Below are positions 20,238-28,387 of a DNA stretch of 64,000 nucleotides, piece after piece. The stretch lies in NCBI RefSeq assembly GCF_004331415.1, contig NZ_SJOP01000004.1, forward strand, positions 62,001-126,000. The letters are read 5' to 3'. The stretch is from Kosakonia quasisacchari. GTDB taxonomy: Bacteria; Pseudomonadota; Gammaproteobacteria; Enterobacterales; Enterobacteriaceae. Made by a program: the position numbers and the translations under genes. Every line of letters starts with the position of its first letter. The first letter of the stretch is position 1. The notes under the pieces were generated by a model that searched no databases, was not told the DNA's origin, and worked only from the letters and a program-made list of their open reading frames with translations.

Positions 20238-20627
20238 TTACTGAGTGACTTTGCGGATCTCTTTGACGTCGATTTCAACTGAATTCCAGTCCTTATCGAC
20301 TTCCCCCTGGATCTCTACCGTATCTTGTGGCCCTACGGTCACGCCGTTCCAGCGCTTGTGGTTGATATCGACATTGATGGTGCCGGTCGAATCTTTAAAC
20401 AGATATGTATCATCAGAGATGCGCTCGACAATATTACCGCGCAGCGTCACCCAGGCGTCGTCGCGCAGTGATTTCACGCTTTCAACGGTGGCTTTACTGC
20501 CGTTCGGCCCGGTAAATCCCCCGCTTTGCGACGTTGCGCCCGGCCCGGTAAAACCGCCTGGATTCGCCGCGAAAACCGGTGCGGAACAGAGTGTGAGAAC
20601 AGCGACAAGTGCAGCAATCTTTTTCAT
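20238..20627 (-). CDS. ygiW: Periplasmic BOF/OB-fold stress protein YgiW
   Basis: A 129-aa protein with a signal peptide (residues 1-20, ending VFAA) and a BOF (bacterial OB-fold) domain, characteristic segments being AWVTLRGNIVERISDDTYLF and INVDINHKRW. YgiW is induced by peroxide and other stresses in E. coli and belongs to the QseBC neighbourhood. It is divergent from qseB, and the 144-base gap holds direct-repeat operators, so YgiW is probably a QseB target. Confidence 0.92.
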   Translation of the reverse strand: MKKIAALVAVLTLCSAPVFAANPGGFTGPGATSQSGGFTGPNGSKATVESVKSLRDDAWVTLRGNIVERISDDTYLFKDSTGTINVDINHKRWNGVTVGPQDTVEIQGEVDKDWNSVEIDVKEIRKVTQ

Positions 20628-20647
20628 GTTTTATCTCCCTTACGATG

Positions 20648-20690
20648 GTTAACGTCCATTTAACCCGTCACTCCTTAACGACTTCTTAAC
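20648..20690. promoter_or_regulatory. Two direct-repeat operators (QseB/PmrA type) between ygiW and qseB
   Basis: GTTAAC-GTCCA-TTTAAC (20648-20664) and CTTAAC-GACTT-CTTAAC (20674-20690) are two hexamer direct repeats, each with a 5-base spacer, 26 bases apart. This is the spacing of OmpR/PmrA-class response regulator boxes (YTTAAK-N5-YTTAAK). They lie in the shared promoter region of ygiW and qseBC. Assignment to QseB, PmrA or both is inference. Confidence 0.65.
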
Positions 20691-20771
20691 GGGAAAAAAG
20701 ATTATTTTCCTCTGTACATTGTCGACCACCAGCGGTTTTACTGCCAATAACACGGAGTGAAAGGAGGCAAA

Positions 20772-21431
20772 ATGCGCATTTTACTGGTGGAAGATGACAC
20801 GCTCATCGGCGACGGTTTAAAAACCGGGCTGGGCAAAAAAGGCTTTAGCGTCGACTGGTTTACCGATGGCAAACAAGGCAAGGCTGCCCTGTTTAGCGCA
20901 CCTTATGATGCGGTGATCCTCGACTTAACGCTGCCGGGCATCGACGGGCTGGATATTCTGCGCGACTGGCGCGAACAAAAGCGCGCAGAGCCGGTGCTGA
21001 TCCTCACCGCGCGCGATGCCATTGACCAGCGCGTTGAGGGACTGCGGCTGGGCGCAGATGATTATCTGTGCAAACCCTTCGCGCTGGTTGAAGTAGCGGC
21101 CAGGCTCGAAGTACTTATTCGCCGCCGCCACGGGCAGGCGCAAAGTCTGCTGCGCCACGGCAATGTCACGCTCGATCCCGGTAATCTGGTCGCCACGCTT
21201 GATGGGGAAACGCTGGCGCTAAAACCGAAAGAGTTCGCCCTGCTGGAACTGCTGATGCGCAATGCCGGGCGCGTTCTACCGCGTAAATTGATCGAAGAGA
21301 AACTCTACACCTGGGATGACGATGTCACCAGCAACGCGGTGGAAGTGCATGTGCATCATTTGCGGCGCAAACTCGGTACAGCGTTTATCCGCACCGTTCA
21401 TGGCATCGGTTATACCCTAGGAGACGCATGA
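20772..21431 (+). CDS. qseB: Response regulator QseB
   Basis: A 219-aa OmpR-family regulator, the E. coli length. The receiver domain has Asp8 and Asp9, the phosphoacceptor Asp51 in VILDLTLPG and a conserved Lys in CKPFALVE. A winged-helix DNA-binding domain follows from about residue 125 to the end ([20 protein letters not shown]). The ATG at 20772 follows AAGGAGGCAAA; longer frames are not supported. The stop overlaps the qseC start by four bases (ATGA). QseB is phosphorylated by QseC and cross-regulated by PmrB. Confidence 0.96.
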   Translation: MRILLVEDDTLIGDGLKTGLGKKGFSVDWFTDGKQGKAALFSAPYDAVILDLTLPGIDGLDILRDWREQKRAEPVLILTARDAIDQRVEGLRLGADDYLCKPFALVEVAARLEVLIRRRHGQAQSLLRHGNVTLDPGNLVATLDGETLALKPKEFALLELLMRNAGRVLPRKLIEEKLYTWDDDVTSNAVEVHVHHLRRKLGTAFIRTVHGIGYTLGDA

Positions 21432-22774
21432 AACTGACCCGCCCGCTGAGTTTACGCCTGCGCCTGACGCTGCTGTTTTTGCTGCTGTCGATGGTCGCCT
21501 GGCTGTGCGCCAGCCTCGTTGCCTGGCAGCAAACCCGCGATAAACTCGACAAACTGTTTGATACCCAGCAAACGCTGTTCGCCAAACGGCTGAGCGTGAT
21601 GGAGTTTGAGCCGCTGAAAAACACCGCGCCGCAGTTCGGTGAAAAGAAGATCAAACATGGGCATCTGGATGATGATGCGCTGGCTTTCGCTATCTACTCA
21701 ACCGACGGTAACATGCTGCTGCACGATGGCGAAAACGGCAAAGAGATCCCTTACAACTACCGGCGGGAAGGGTTTGATAACGGGCAGCTACGTGATGACG
21801 ACGATCAATGGCGTTTTCTGTGGCTTACCGCGCCGAACGGTAAATTTCGAGTGGTAGTCGGCCAGGAGTGGGATTATCGCCGCGAGATGGCGCTGGAGAT
21901 TATCACCTCGCAGCTCACCCCGTGGCTTATCGCCCTACCGCTGATGCTGGCGCTATTGATCGTATTGCTGAGCCTTGAATTGCGACCGCTGAAAAAACTG
22001 GCGCGGGCGTTACGTTCGCGGGCGCCGGATCGTGCCGATCCACTCAATAGTGAAGGCGTGCCCAACGAAGTGCGCCCGTTAGTGGATGCGTTGAATCAGC
22101 TCTTTGACCGCACGCACAGCATGATGCAGCGTGAACGGCGCTTCACTTCCGATGCCGCACATGAGTTACGCAGCCCGCTGGCGGCGCTGAAAGTGCAAAC
22201 CGAGGTCGCGCAGCTTTCTGATGACGATCCCGCCGCACAACAAAAAGCCCTCGCCCAGTTGCACGTGGGGATCGATCGTGCCACGCGTCTGGTGGATCAA
22301 TTACTGACGCTCTCAAGGCTGGATTCCCTGAGCAACCTTGATGACGTCGAAGAGGTTTCGCTGGCATCCCTGCTGCAATCGGCAGTAATGGAGATTTACC
22401 CTACAGCACAGCAGGTTGGCATCGATATACGCCTGCATCTCAATACCCCTTCGGTCAGCCGCCAGGCGCAACCGCTTTTGCTTAGCTTGCTGGTGCGTAA
22501 CCTGCTGGATAATGCCATTCGCTACAGCCCGGCAGGCAGTGTTGTCGATGTGACGCTGGACGCCACTGAGTTTAGCGTTCGCGATAACGGCCCCGGTATT
22601 GACGATGAAGCGCTGACGCGCATTGGCGAGCGGTTTTATCGCCCGCCGGGGCAAACGCAAACCGGCAGTGGGCTGGGGTTATCAATTGTGCAGCGCATTG
22701 CCCGCCTGCATCACATGCGCGTCGCATTTGGCAATCATCCACAAGGCGGGTTTATCGCGCAGGTGAGCTGGTAG
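21428..22774 (+). CDS. qseC: Sensor histidine kinase QseC
   Basis: A 448-aa membrane kinase with two transmembrane helices (about residues 13-33 and 162-183) enclosing a periplasmic sensor domain. The phosphorylated histidine is His245 in [11 protein letters not shown]; the ATPase domain has the N box [21 protein letters not shown], and GSGLGLSIV. In E. coli QseC is reported to respond to autoinducer-3 and adrenergic hormones. It is translationally coupled to qseB. The small gene ygiZ, found next in E. coli, is absent. Confidence 0.96.
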   Translation: MKLTRPLSLRLRLTLLFLLLSMVAWLCASLVAWQQTRDKLDKLFDTQQTLFAKRLSVMEFEPLKNTAPQFGEKKIKHGHLDDDALAFAIYSTDGNMLLHDGENGKEIPYNYRREGFDNGQLRDDDDQWRFLWLTAPNGKFRVVVGQEWDYRREMALEIITSQLTPWLIALPLMLALLIVLLSLELRPLKKLARALRSRAPDRADPLNSEGVPNEVRPLVDALNQLFDRTHSMMQRERRFTSDAAHELRSPLAALKVQTEVAQLSDDDPAAQQKALAQLHVGIDRATRLVDQLLTLSRLDSLSNLDDVEEVSLASLLQSAVMEIYPTAQQVGIDIRLHLNTPSVSRQAQPLLLSLLVRNLLDNAIRYSPAGSVVDVTLDATEFSVRDNGPGIDDEALTRIGERFYRPPGQTQTGSGLGLSIVQRIARLHHMRVAFGNHPQGGFIAQVSW

Positions 22775-22881
22775 CGACGTTTATTGCGGCTCAAGCAAAA
22801 GTCTTTGCACTTTTTGCCAATTTTTCCGCACCGTTGATCCGGTTAAAATCGCCGTCAAACGCATTTAACCGAGGATTTCTC

Positions 22882-23463
22882 ATGAGCAATATCTTAATTA
22901 TCAACGGTGCGAAGAAATTCGCGCACTCTAATGGCCAACTGAATGACACCCTGACCGAGGTCGCGGAAAGTTTTCTGCGCGACGCCGGGCATGATGTTAA
23001 AGCCGTACGTACCGATGGCGATTACGACATCAAAGCAGAAGTGGAAAACTTCCTGTGGGCTGACACCGTTATCTGGCAAATGCCAGGCTGGTGGATGGGT
23101 GCGCCGTGGACAGTAAAAAAGTATATGGACGACGTGTTCACCGAAGGGCACGGTTCGCTGTACGCCAGCGACGGCCGCACGCGTTCTGACGCTTCGAAAA
23201 AATACGGTTCCGGCGGTTTGATTCAGGGCAAAACCTATATGCTGTCGCTGACCTGGAACGCACCGATGGATGCGTTTACGGATGAAGAACAGTTCTTCCA
23301 CGGCGTGGGCGTAGACGGTGTTTATCTGCCGTTCCACAAAGCAAACCAGTTCCTGGGTATGGACGCGTTGCCAACCTTTATCGTTAACGACGTGATTAAA
23401 ATGCCGGACGTGCCGCGCTATATCGCAGAATATCGCAAGCATCTGAGTGAGATTTTTGCTTAA
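22882..23463 (+). CDS. mdaB: NADPH:quinone oxidoreductase MdaB
   Basis: A 193-aa flavodoxin-like FAD enzyme, the E. coli length, that reduces quinones in two-electron steps in the cytoplasm. MSNILIINGAKKFAHSNGQL is the family N-terminus and MPGWWMGAPWTVKKYMDDV (about residues 66-84) the flavin/quinone-binding loop. The ATG at 22882 has GAGGA upstream. It is followed after 34 bases by ygiN, its functional partner. Confidence 0.97.
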   Translation: MSNILIINGAKKFAHSNGQLNDTLTEVAESFLRDAGHDVKAVRTDGDYDIKAEVENFLWADTVIWQMPGWWMGAPWTVKKYMDDVFTEGHGSLYASDGRTRSDASKKYGSGGLIQGKTYMLSLTWNAPMDAFTDEEQFFHGVGVDGVYLPFHKANQFLGMDALPTFIVNDVIKMPDVPRYIAEYRKHLSEIFA

Positions 23464-23497
23464 CTGTGAAGCTGGATTTATAGGGAGTAGGTTAATC

Positions 23498-23812
23498 ATG
23501 TTGACAGTAATTGCAGAAATCCGTACCCGTCCAGGACAGCATCATCGCCAGGCGGTGCTTGATGAATTCGCGAAAATTGTGCCGGTAGTGCTGCAGGAAG
23601 AGGGTTGCCACGGCTACGCGCCGCTGGTCGATCATGCGGCTAACGTAAGTTTTCAGGCCACCGCGCCGGATTCCATCATGATGGTAGAACTGTGGGAAAG
23701 CGTGGCGCACCTTGAAGCGCACCTGCAGACGCCGCATATGAAAGCGTGGAGCGAAGCGGTAAAAGGCGACGTGCTCGAGACGCATATCCGCATCCTGGAA
23801 GCGGGTCTCTAA
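23498..23812 (+). CDS. ygiN: Quinol monooxygenase YgiN
   Basis: A 104-aa dimeric ABM-fold monooxygenase, the E. coli length. YgiN oxidises quinols and is proposed to form a menadione redox cycle with MdaB. Conserved features include the N-terminal MLTVIAEIRTRPG and LWESVAHLEAHLQTPHM. AGGGAG stands before the ATG at 23498. In E. coli parE follows next in the opposite direction; here 5.6 kb of accessory genes intervene. Confidence 0.95.
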   Translation: MLTVIAEIRTRPGQHHRQAVLDEFAKIVPVVLQEEGCHGYAPLVDHAANVSFQATAPDSIMMVELWESVAHLEAHLQTPHMKAWSEAVKGDVLETHIRILEAGL

Positions 23813-23817
23813 GCGTT

Positions 23818-23845
23818 TGTCCCTCTCCGTTTAAAGAGAGGGACA
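23818..23845. terminator. Hairpin between ygiN and the GH88 gene
   Basis: TGTCCCTCTC (23818-23827) pairs perfectly with GAGAGGGACA (23836-23845) around an 8-base loop between two convergent genes. There is no T run, so a 3'-stabilising role is also possible. Confidence 0.6.
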
Positions 23846-23852
23846 CTGCTCT

Positions 23853-25043
23853 TTACCAGTAGAGTTTCCAGCTCTGCGAAAAGCGCATCAGCGCCTCCAC
23901 ATAGAAGTAATCTCCCCAGCTACAACATTCATCAACGCCCTTATTGCTCGCCAGGTGATACACGGAATGTTTCAGCAACCCGTTGGTGGCGTCGTTTTTA
24001 CCTGCCAGATAATGCTTATTCAGCGATGACATAATGCGCATTGCCCATTGCTGGTAGCGGTCTCTGTCCGGATCGGTAACGGGCAGATGTTTAACCAGTT
24101 CCAGTAGCCCGCATACGGCAATCGCCGCTGATGACGAATCGCGCAGCGCATCAGTACCGACCAGCGCCAGATCCCAGTGGCACACGGCATCTTCCGGCAA
24201 GCGGTTGAGAAAGTAGTTCGCCAGCCGTTTCGACAGCGCCACCATCTCTTTATCGCCGGTGTAGATAAAGCTCAGCAGAAAACCGTAAATCCCCCACGCC
24301 TGCCCGCGCGACCAGCAGGAATCATCCGCGTAACCCTGCTGCGTATTGCCGTAACGCGGCGCACCTGTGTTGATATCCATATAGTACGTGTGAAACGTGG
24401 AGGCATCTTCACGAATCAGGTAGTTCGCCGCTTGCCGCACATGCGCTTGCGCCGCATCGGCAAAACGCCGATCCCCGGTCTGTTCTGTTGCCCAGTAGAG
24501 CAACGGCAGGTTCATATTGCAGTCGATGATCATCCGCCCGGCTTGTTCGGGATCGCGAAGATCGCCCCACGCCTGGATGATCTGTGCTTTGGGATGGAAG
24601 CGCTCCAGCAGCGCTTCCGCCGCCAGCAGGGCGAAACCACGCGCATCGCGATTGCCGGTCAGCCGCCAGCTTGCCACGCACGAAAGCGTATATAAGAAGC
24701 CGAGATCGTGGGTGTTGGTGTCGCTGCGCCCGGCAATGCGCAGGCCGAACGAGCGCACATGACGCTGTGCCAGCGCACGGAAGTGCTCATCGCCGCTCAT
24801 CTCCCACGCCAGCCAAAGCTGCCCGGTCCAGAAACTGGTGGTCCACTCAACATTCTCGGTTAAGGGGTAATAACCCTGCACACAGGTCTCGGCGGGAAAA
24901 TGTTCACCGAATTCCGTTAAATGACGGCGAATCAGTTCAAGGGTGTGGTTACGCGCAGAATCAAGTTCATCTTTAAATACCTGCGCATCCACAGGTGCGC
25001 CAGGGTAATCGCGTAACGTTTCCTCAACGATTTTACTTAACAT
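23853..25043 (-). CDS. GH88 unsaturated glucuronyl hydrolase
   Basis: A 396-aa protein of the GH88/GH105 (alpha/alpha)6-barrel group, enzymes that hydrate and remove 4,5-unsaturated uronic acids left by polysaccharide lyases. The two catalytic aspartates fit Asp113 in THDLGF and Asp174 in IIDCNMN, 61 residues apart, the same spacing as Asp88 and Asp149 of the Bacillus enzyme, which favours GH88. There is no signal peptide, so it acts in the cytoplasm on imported oligosaccharides. I chose the ATG at 25043 because AAGGAA precedes it; a longer frame to 25121 lacks support. It is last in the DUF2264-symporter-GH88 operon, 46 bases after the symporter. Confidence 0.85.
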   Translation of the reverse strand: MLSKIVEETLRDYPGAPVDAQVFKDELDSARNHTLELIRRHLTEFGEHFPAETCVQGYYPLTENVEWTTSFWTGQLWLAWEMSGDEHFRALAQRHVRSFGLRIAGRSDTNTHDLGFLYTLSCVASWRLTGNRDARGFALLAAEALLERFHPKAQIIQAWGDLRDPEQAGRMIIDCNMNLPLLYWATEQTGDRRFADAAQAHVRQAANYLIREDASTFHTYYMDINTGAPRYGNTQQGYADDSCWSRGQAWGIYGFLLSFIYTGDKEMVALSKRLANYFLNRLPEDAVCHWDLALVGTDALRDSSSAAIAVCGLLELVKHLPVTDPDRDRYQQWAMRIMSSLNKHYLAGKNDATNGLLKHSVYHLASNKGVDECCSWGDYFYVEALMRFSQSWKLYW

Positions 25044-25089
25044 ATTTCGGTTCCTTCTTGGTACAAAATTTAAAATAGCCGTTAACGCG

Positions 25090-26349
25090 CTAGTTATTTC
25101 TCGCGATATCCAGTGCGCCATGCTGACGCCATTTACTTTGGCAAGCCGATAACGTAAACAAGGAAATTAATGTGAAGGTCAGTGCCACGCAGCCCATAAT
25201 AATATAAGTATGCTCAAAGCCGATACGGTCATACAAAATACCGGCAGGCGAAGAAACCACGACGTTGCCAACATATAACATTGCCTGGTAGCCTAATAAA
25301 TACATGGTGGCATTAACGCGTTTATCGAAATGCTCAGCGATATATTTAAATACCGATACCAGCAGCAGACAAATCTCAAGGCCGTATAACGGTTTTAATA
25401 CTGAAATAAGCAAATGAGACTCGCACAGTCCGGAAATAATCAACCGCGCACCTACCACCAACCCGACAATCAGTAACCCGCGTTTCGCGCCGATGAAATT
25501 CACAAATAACGGGATCACCATATACATGACGAATTCCATGCCGGATTGCACCGTACCCAGGTAACCAAACACTGCGTTGCCCTGATGGACGTCATCAAAG
25601 AAGGTGACGAAATAGCGGGAGAACTGCTGCTCGGCGATAAACATCATCCACGCCACACCGGCAACATACAGACAGAATGCCCAGAATTTGCGGTTACGCA
25701 GCAAAGCGTAGACATCCGCCGGGGCGATTTTTTCCTTGGTCAGCACCTCGCTGGCATTTGCGGCGTTAACGTTGACTTTCAGGCTCAGCAGTACCGCCAG
25801 CATGATAAGCGACGCGACCGATCCCATAATAAAGTTATACGCTGGTGAGAGGTTAAACAGCAGGCCGGAGAACGAGGATGCCACCGCCCAACCGAGCGAG
25901 CCCCACATCCTGATTTGGCCAAACTCCATGCCGTTTAAGCGGCTGTAGCGGTCAGTGTAGGATTCGCAGGCGGCAACACCCGCATACCACGCGAAACTTA
26001 AATAGATGGCTCCGACTATAATGCCCAGCAAAGTATTTGAGAGTAATAACGGTTGGTAAACGTAGATAAAAAAGGGTGCCATTAATGCCGACATCAGCAC
26101 TACAAAATAGAGCAAGTATTTGCTCATACCGATTTTATCCAGAATATAACCGTAGATCGGTTTTAAAATAACAGAAAAAATCCCGTTAATAGCAAACACC
26201 GTACCAATAACCGTGCCGCTAAGATTGGCTTTTTGCCCTAACCAAATAGCCAGCAAGCCGATACTTGCCGACCAGGTAAAGAAATAGAGAAAGATAAAGG
26301 TACTGATTTTGTAATATTCGGATTTATTATTTATCGCGATCTTTTCCAT
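25090..26349 (-). CDS. MFS oligosaccharide/H+ symporter (LacY/RafB-like)
   Basis: A 419-aa twelve-helix transporter. The N-terminal YYKISTFIFLYFFTWSASIGLLAIWLG, the GTVFAINGIFSVILKPIYG loop and the DKIG motif after helix 2 are typical of the oligosaccharide:H+ symporter family that includes LacY and RafB. The C-terminal half retains conserved polar residues in its helices (for example GFEHTYIIMG). By context it should bring an unsaturated-uronate-containing di- or oligosaccharide to the GH88 enzyme. Substrate is inferred only from the neighbours. It is 58 bases downstream of the DUF2264 gene, with a small hairpin between. Confidence 0.85.
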   Translation of the reverse strand: MEKIAINNKSEYYKISTFIFLYFFTWSASIGLLAIWLGQKANLSGTVIGTVFAINGIFSVILKPIYGYILDKIGMSKYLLYFVVLMSALMAPFFIYVYQPLLLSNTLLGIIVGAIYLSFAWYAGVAACESYTDRYSRLNGMEFGQIRMWGSLGWAVASSFSGLLFNLSPAYNFIMGSVASLIMLAVLLSLKVNVNAANASEVLTKEKIAPADVYALLRNRKFWAFCLYVAGVAWMMFIAEQQFSRYFVTFFDDVHQGNAVFGYLGTVQSGMEFVMYMVIPLFVNFIGAKRGLLIVGLVVGARLIISGLCESHLLISVLKPLYGLEICLLLVSVFKYIAEHFDKRVNATMYLLGYQAMLYVGNVVVSSPAGILYDRIGFEHTYIIMGCVALTFTLISLFTLSACQSKWRQHGALDIARNN

Positions 26350-26389
26350 ACTATCCTCGACGAAAGCATGTAGGGTTCAGAGTTCAGTA

Positions 26390-26405
26390 CCCGGCCGCAG
26401 CCGGG
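26390..26405 (-). other. Intercistronic hairpin
   Basis: CCCGGC, loop CGCA and GCCGGG, three bases downstream of the DUF2264 gene and before the symporter gene. No T run follows, so it may protect the upstream message or weaken downstream expression. Confidence 0.5.
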
Positions 26406-26407
26406 AA

Positions 26408-28234
26408 TTAAAAGGCAATAACGATATTATTTTTCTGCCCCGGTTTGTTAATCACCAGCGCGTGTTCTTCGATATGCAATTGCGGTAAGACAAAATCAAA
26501 AGCCTGCTCCGTAATCGCGGCCTGAACGGCACAGGCCAGCCACTGCCTGCCTGGTGCAATGTCCCCACGCAACACCGGAATCGATGCGCAAGGCGAAAAC
26601 ATAATGCTGCTGTTGGGCGGCGTAACCACGCTGTCGGTTTCGCGTGGCGCGGCGTGCAGTAATTCAAAGATGCCGCTGACGCCATTTTCCGCGCGCACCA
26701 GGCTGCCGCCCTGCTCGTTACGGTGTGGCGCTTTCAGCACCGCGAACCCGCCCTCTACGCTTTGCAAATGGCGTGCGGAATCAACGCGATGCACGCGCAA
26801 ATGCCAGTCACCACAAGGAATAAGCCAGCTTGCAATATGTACGTCTGACCACGGCGACCAGCGCGAGAAAATCGCCTCCCCGGTGATCACTACCTCGTCG
26901 CACTCCCGGCGGCCACGAAAGTAATTATCTCCTTCACTGAGCAGCAACATAGAATCGCAGGCGGCATGTTTAATTCCGTAGCGCCCGCGTTCAATGGTGA
27001 AACCAAAGCGGCTGGAGTAGGCAAACTTGGTGTATTTCGCCTCGGTATTGACGTAATTGTTCAGCTCCAGTTGCCCTGCGGTGAGCATCCAGACATGCCG
27101 CGAGCGATCGCTGTGGACAATAATCTGCCCGGCAGGGTCAATCGTGCGCGGCGTGTTGAGCTCGGGGAGCGGCAGTTCTGGTGCTTGCCAGAAATTGTTT
27201 GATTGCGGCAGCGCCAGAATCAGGAAAACTTTCAGCGCCCAGTATGGCGAGCCAGGCGAATTGTAGTCTTCACACATCGCAAGGTTCGGGTAGGCGAAAC
27301 CGAGCGTTAAAATGCCGTCGCGATCGAAAATCGGCTGCTGTAACCACCAACGCAAATGGCGCAGGATAACCCCTTTCACCACGCCTGGAGACAACACCTC
27401 CAGCCCGGAAAAGGCAACCGCACTCCAGAATGCCACCATCGCAAAGCGGTAAGTCAGGCTGCGGCCAAACGGAACAGATTCGCCCTCCGCGGCTGACATA
27501 TAGATAAAATCGTCGGCAAAAAGCATTGCCCGCTCGCGCAGAGTGGCCGCGCGCGATGCATCGTCTTTCCCATTCAGCGTGGCGTAAATTAGCCCGTAAA
27601 AATGGAACGCCATCGAGATGTAGTAATCTTTTGGCCGACCCGGGCCATCGGAATACCAACCATCGCCAAGATAATAGGCGTCCATCATGCTAAAGCGCCG
27701 TTCGATGGTTGCGGCATCCCAGGGTAATCCGGCACGTTTAAAACCGAGCTGCACCATAATGGCGAAAAAATTCCAGTTGCTGTCGGGTATCTGCGCGTCA
27801 GTGATCTGGTTCAGCCACTGGTGCAAGTTTTGTACATCACGTTCGCTCAGCATTGCGGTGAGTTTATCGCCCAGCAGCGCCAACCCAAGACCGTACGCCG
27901 CCATTTCCACCAGCCGCTGATCGTAGGGTTCCGTTGCGCCCCAATAGCCTGCGCTTTGCGGATCGACGCCACGCTTGATGGCCGCCAGATATTTGTGGCT
28001 GAAAGGCTCTGCGTCGCCGCCTGCCATTAACGGAAACAGCCCCCACAACGCGCGGGACAACCCTTCCATTTCGGCAATCGCATCGCTGTAATGCGCGCTG
28101 GTGGCTCCCAGCGAGAAATGCGACGCCCCTTCAGGAAACTGTTTGTCCAGCGCCGCCAGCATCTGTTTCAACGCGCCGACCACATCGTCGCGGGATGACA
28201 ATGGATTTGATGTTTTCACTTCCGCCGCCTGCAT
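26408..28234 (-). CDS. DUF2264 domain protein, first gene of the uronide operon
   Basis: A 608-aa protein without signal peptide or membrane segment. Residues about 15-370 fit the DUF2264 domain (for example MEGLSRALWGLFPLMAGG, SNWNFFAIMVQLGFKR, FGRSLTYRFAMVAFWSA), predicted to be a helical toroid like many polysaccharide-degrading enzymes. The remainder is beta-rich with dispersed Trp and His (RHVWMLTAGQLELNNY), recalling the C-terminal beta domains of family 8-type lyases. The operon has no other lyase, so this protein is the candidate for the step that makes or debranches the unsaturated oligosaccharide. That is inference. Transcription starts divergently from the AraC gene, near a CRP-like site. 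Confidence 0.75.
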   Translation of the reverse strand: MQAAEVKTSNPLSSRDDVVGALKQMLAALDKQFPEGASHFSLGATSAHYSDAIAEMEGLSRALWGLFPLMAGGDAEPFSHKYLAAIKRGVDPQSAGYWGATEPYDQRLVEMAAYGLGLALLGDKLTAMLSERDVQNLHQWLNQITDAQIPDSNWNFFAIMVQLGFKRAGLPWDAATIERRFSMMDAYYLGDGWYSDGPGRPKDYYISMAFHFYGLIYATLNGKDDASRAATLRERAMLFADDFIYMSAAEGESVPFGRSLTYRFAMVAFWSAVAFSGLEVLSPGVVKGVILRHLRWWLQQPIFDRDGILTLGFAYPNLAMCEDYNSPGSPYWALKVFLILALPQSNNFWQAPELPLPELNTPRTIDPAGQIIVHSDRSRHVWMLTAGQLELNNYVNTEAKYTKFAYSSRFGFTIERGRYGIKHAACDSMLLLSEGDNYFRGRRECDEVVITGEAIFSRWSPWSDVHIASWLIPCGDWHLRVHRVDSARHLQSVEGGFAVLKAPHRNEQGGSLVRAENGVSGIFELLHAAPRETDSVVTPPNSSIMFSPCASIPVLRGDIAPGRQWLACAVQAAITEQAFDFVLPQLHIEEHALVINKPGQKNNIVIAF

Positions 28235-28287
28235 AGCATTCTCTCCCTCATGGTGTGGCTGAAGGATAGTTAATGAGCAACCGCCGG

Positions 28288-28309
28288 AAATGTTAGCTTT
28301 GTCACATCG
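28288..28309. promoter_or_regulatory. CRP-like site in the uronide operon control region
   Basis: AAATGTTAGCTTTGTCACATCG contains TGTTA-N6-TCACA, 9 of 10 core matches to TGTGA-N6-TCACA, with AAA on the left flank. It sits 54 bases upstream of the DUF2264 start and 79 bases upstream of the AraC start, suited to catabolite control of a carbon-source locus. Confidence 0.6.
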
Positions 28310-28387
28310 GCACGCTTTATCTGAACCCGCTATTGAGAAAATTTAAAACTGTGGTTTATAAATGTATCTTGCGGGGTAAAAATTGAG

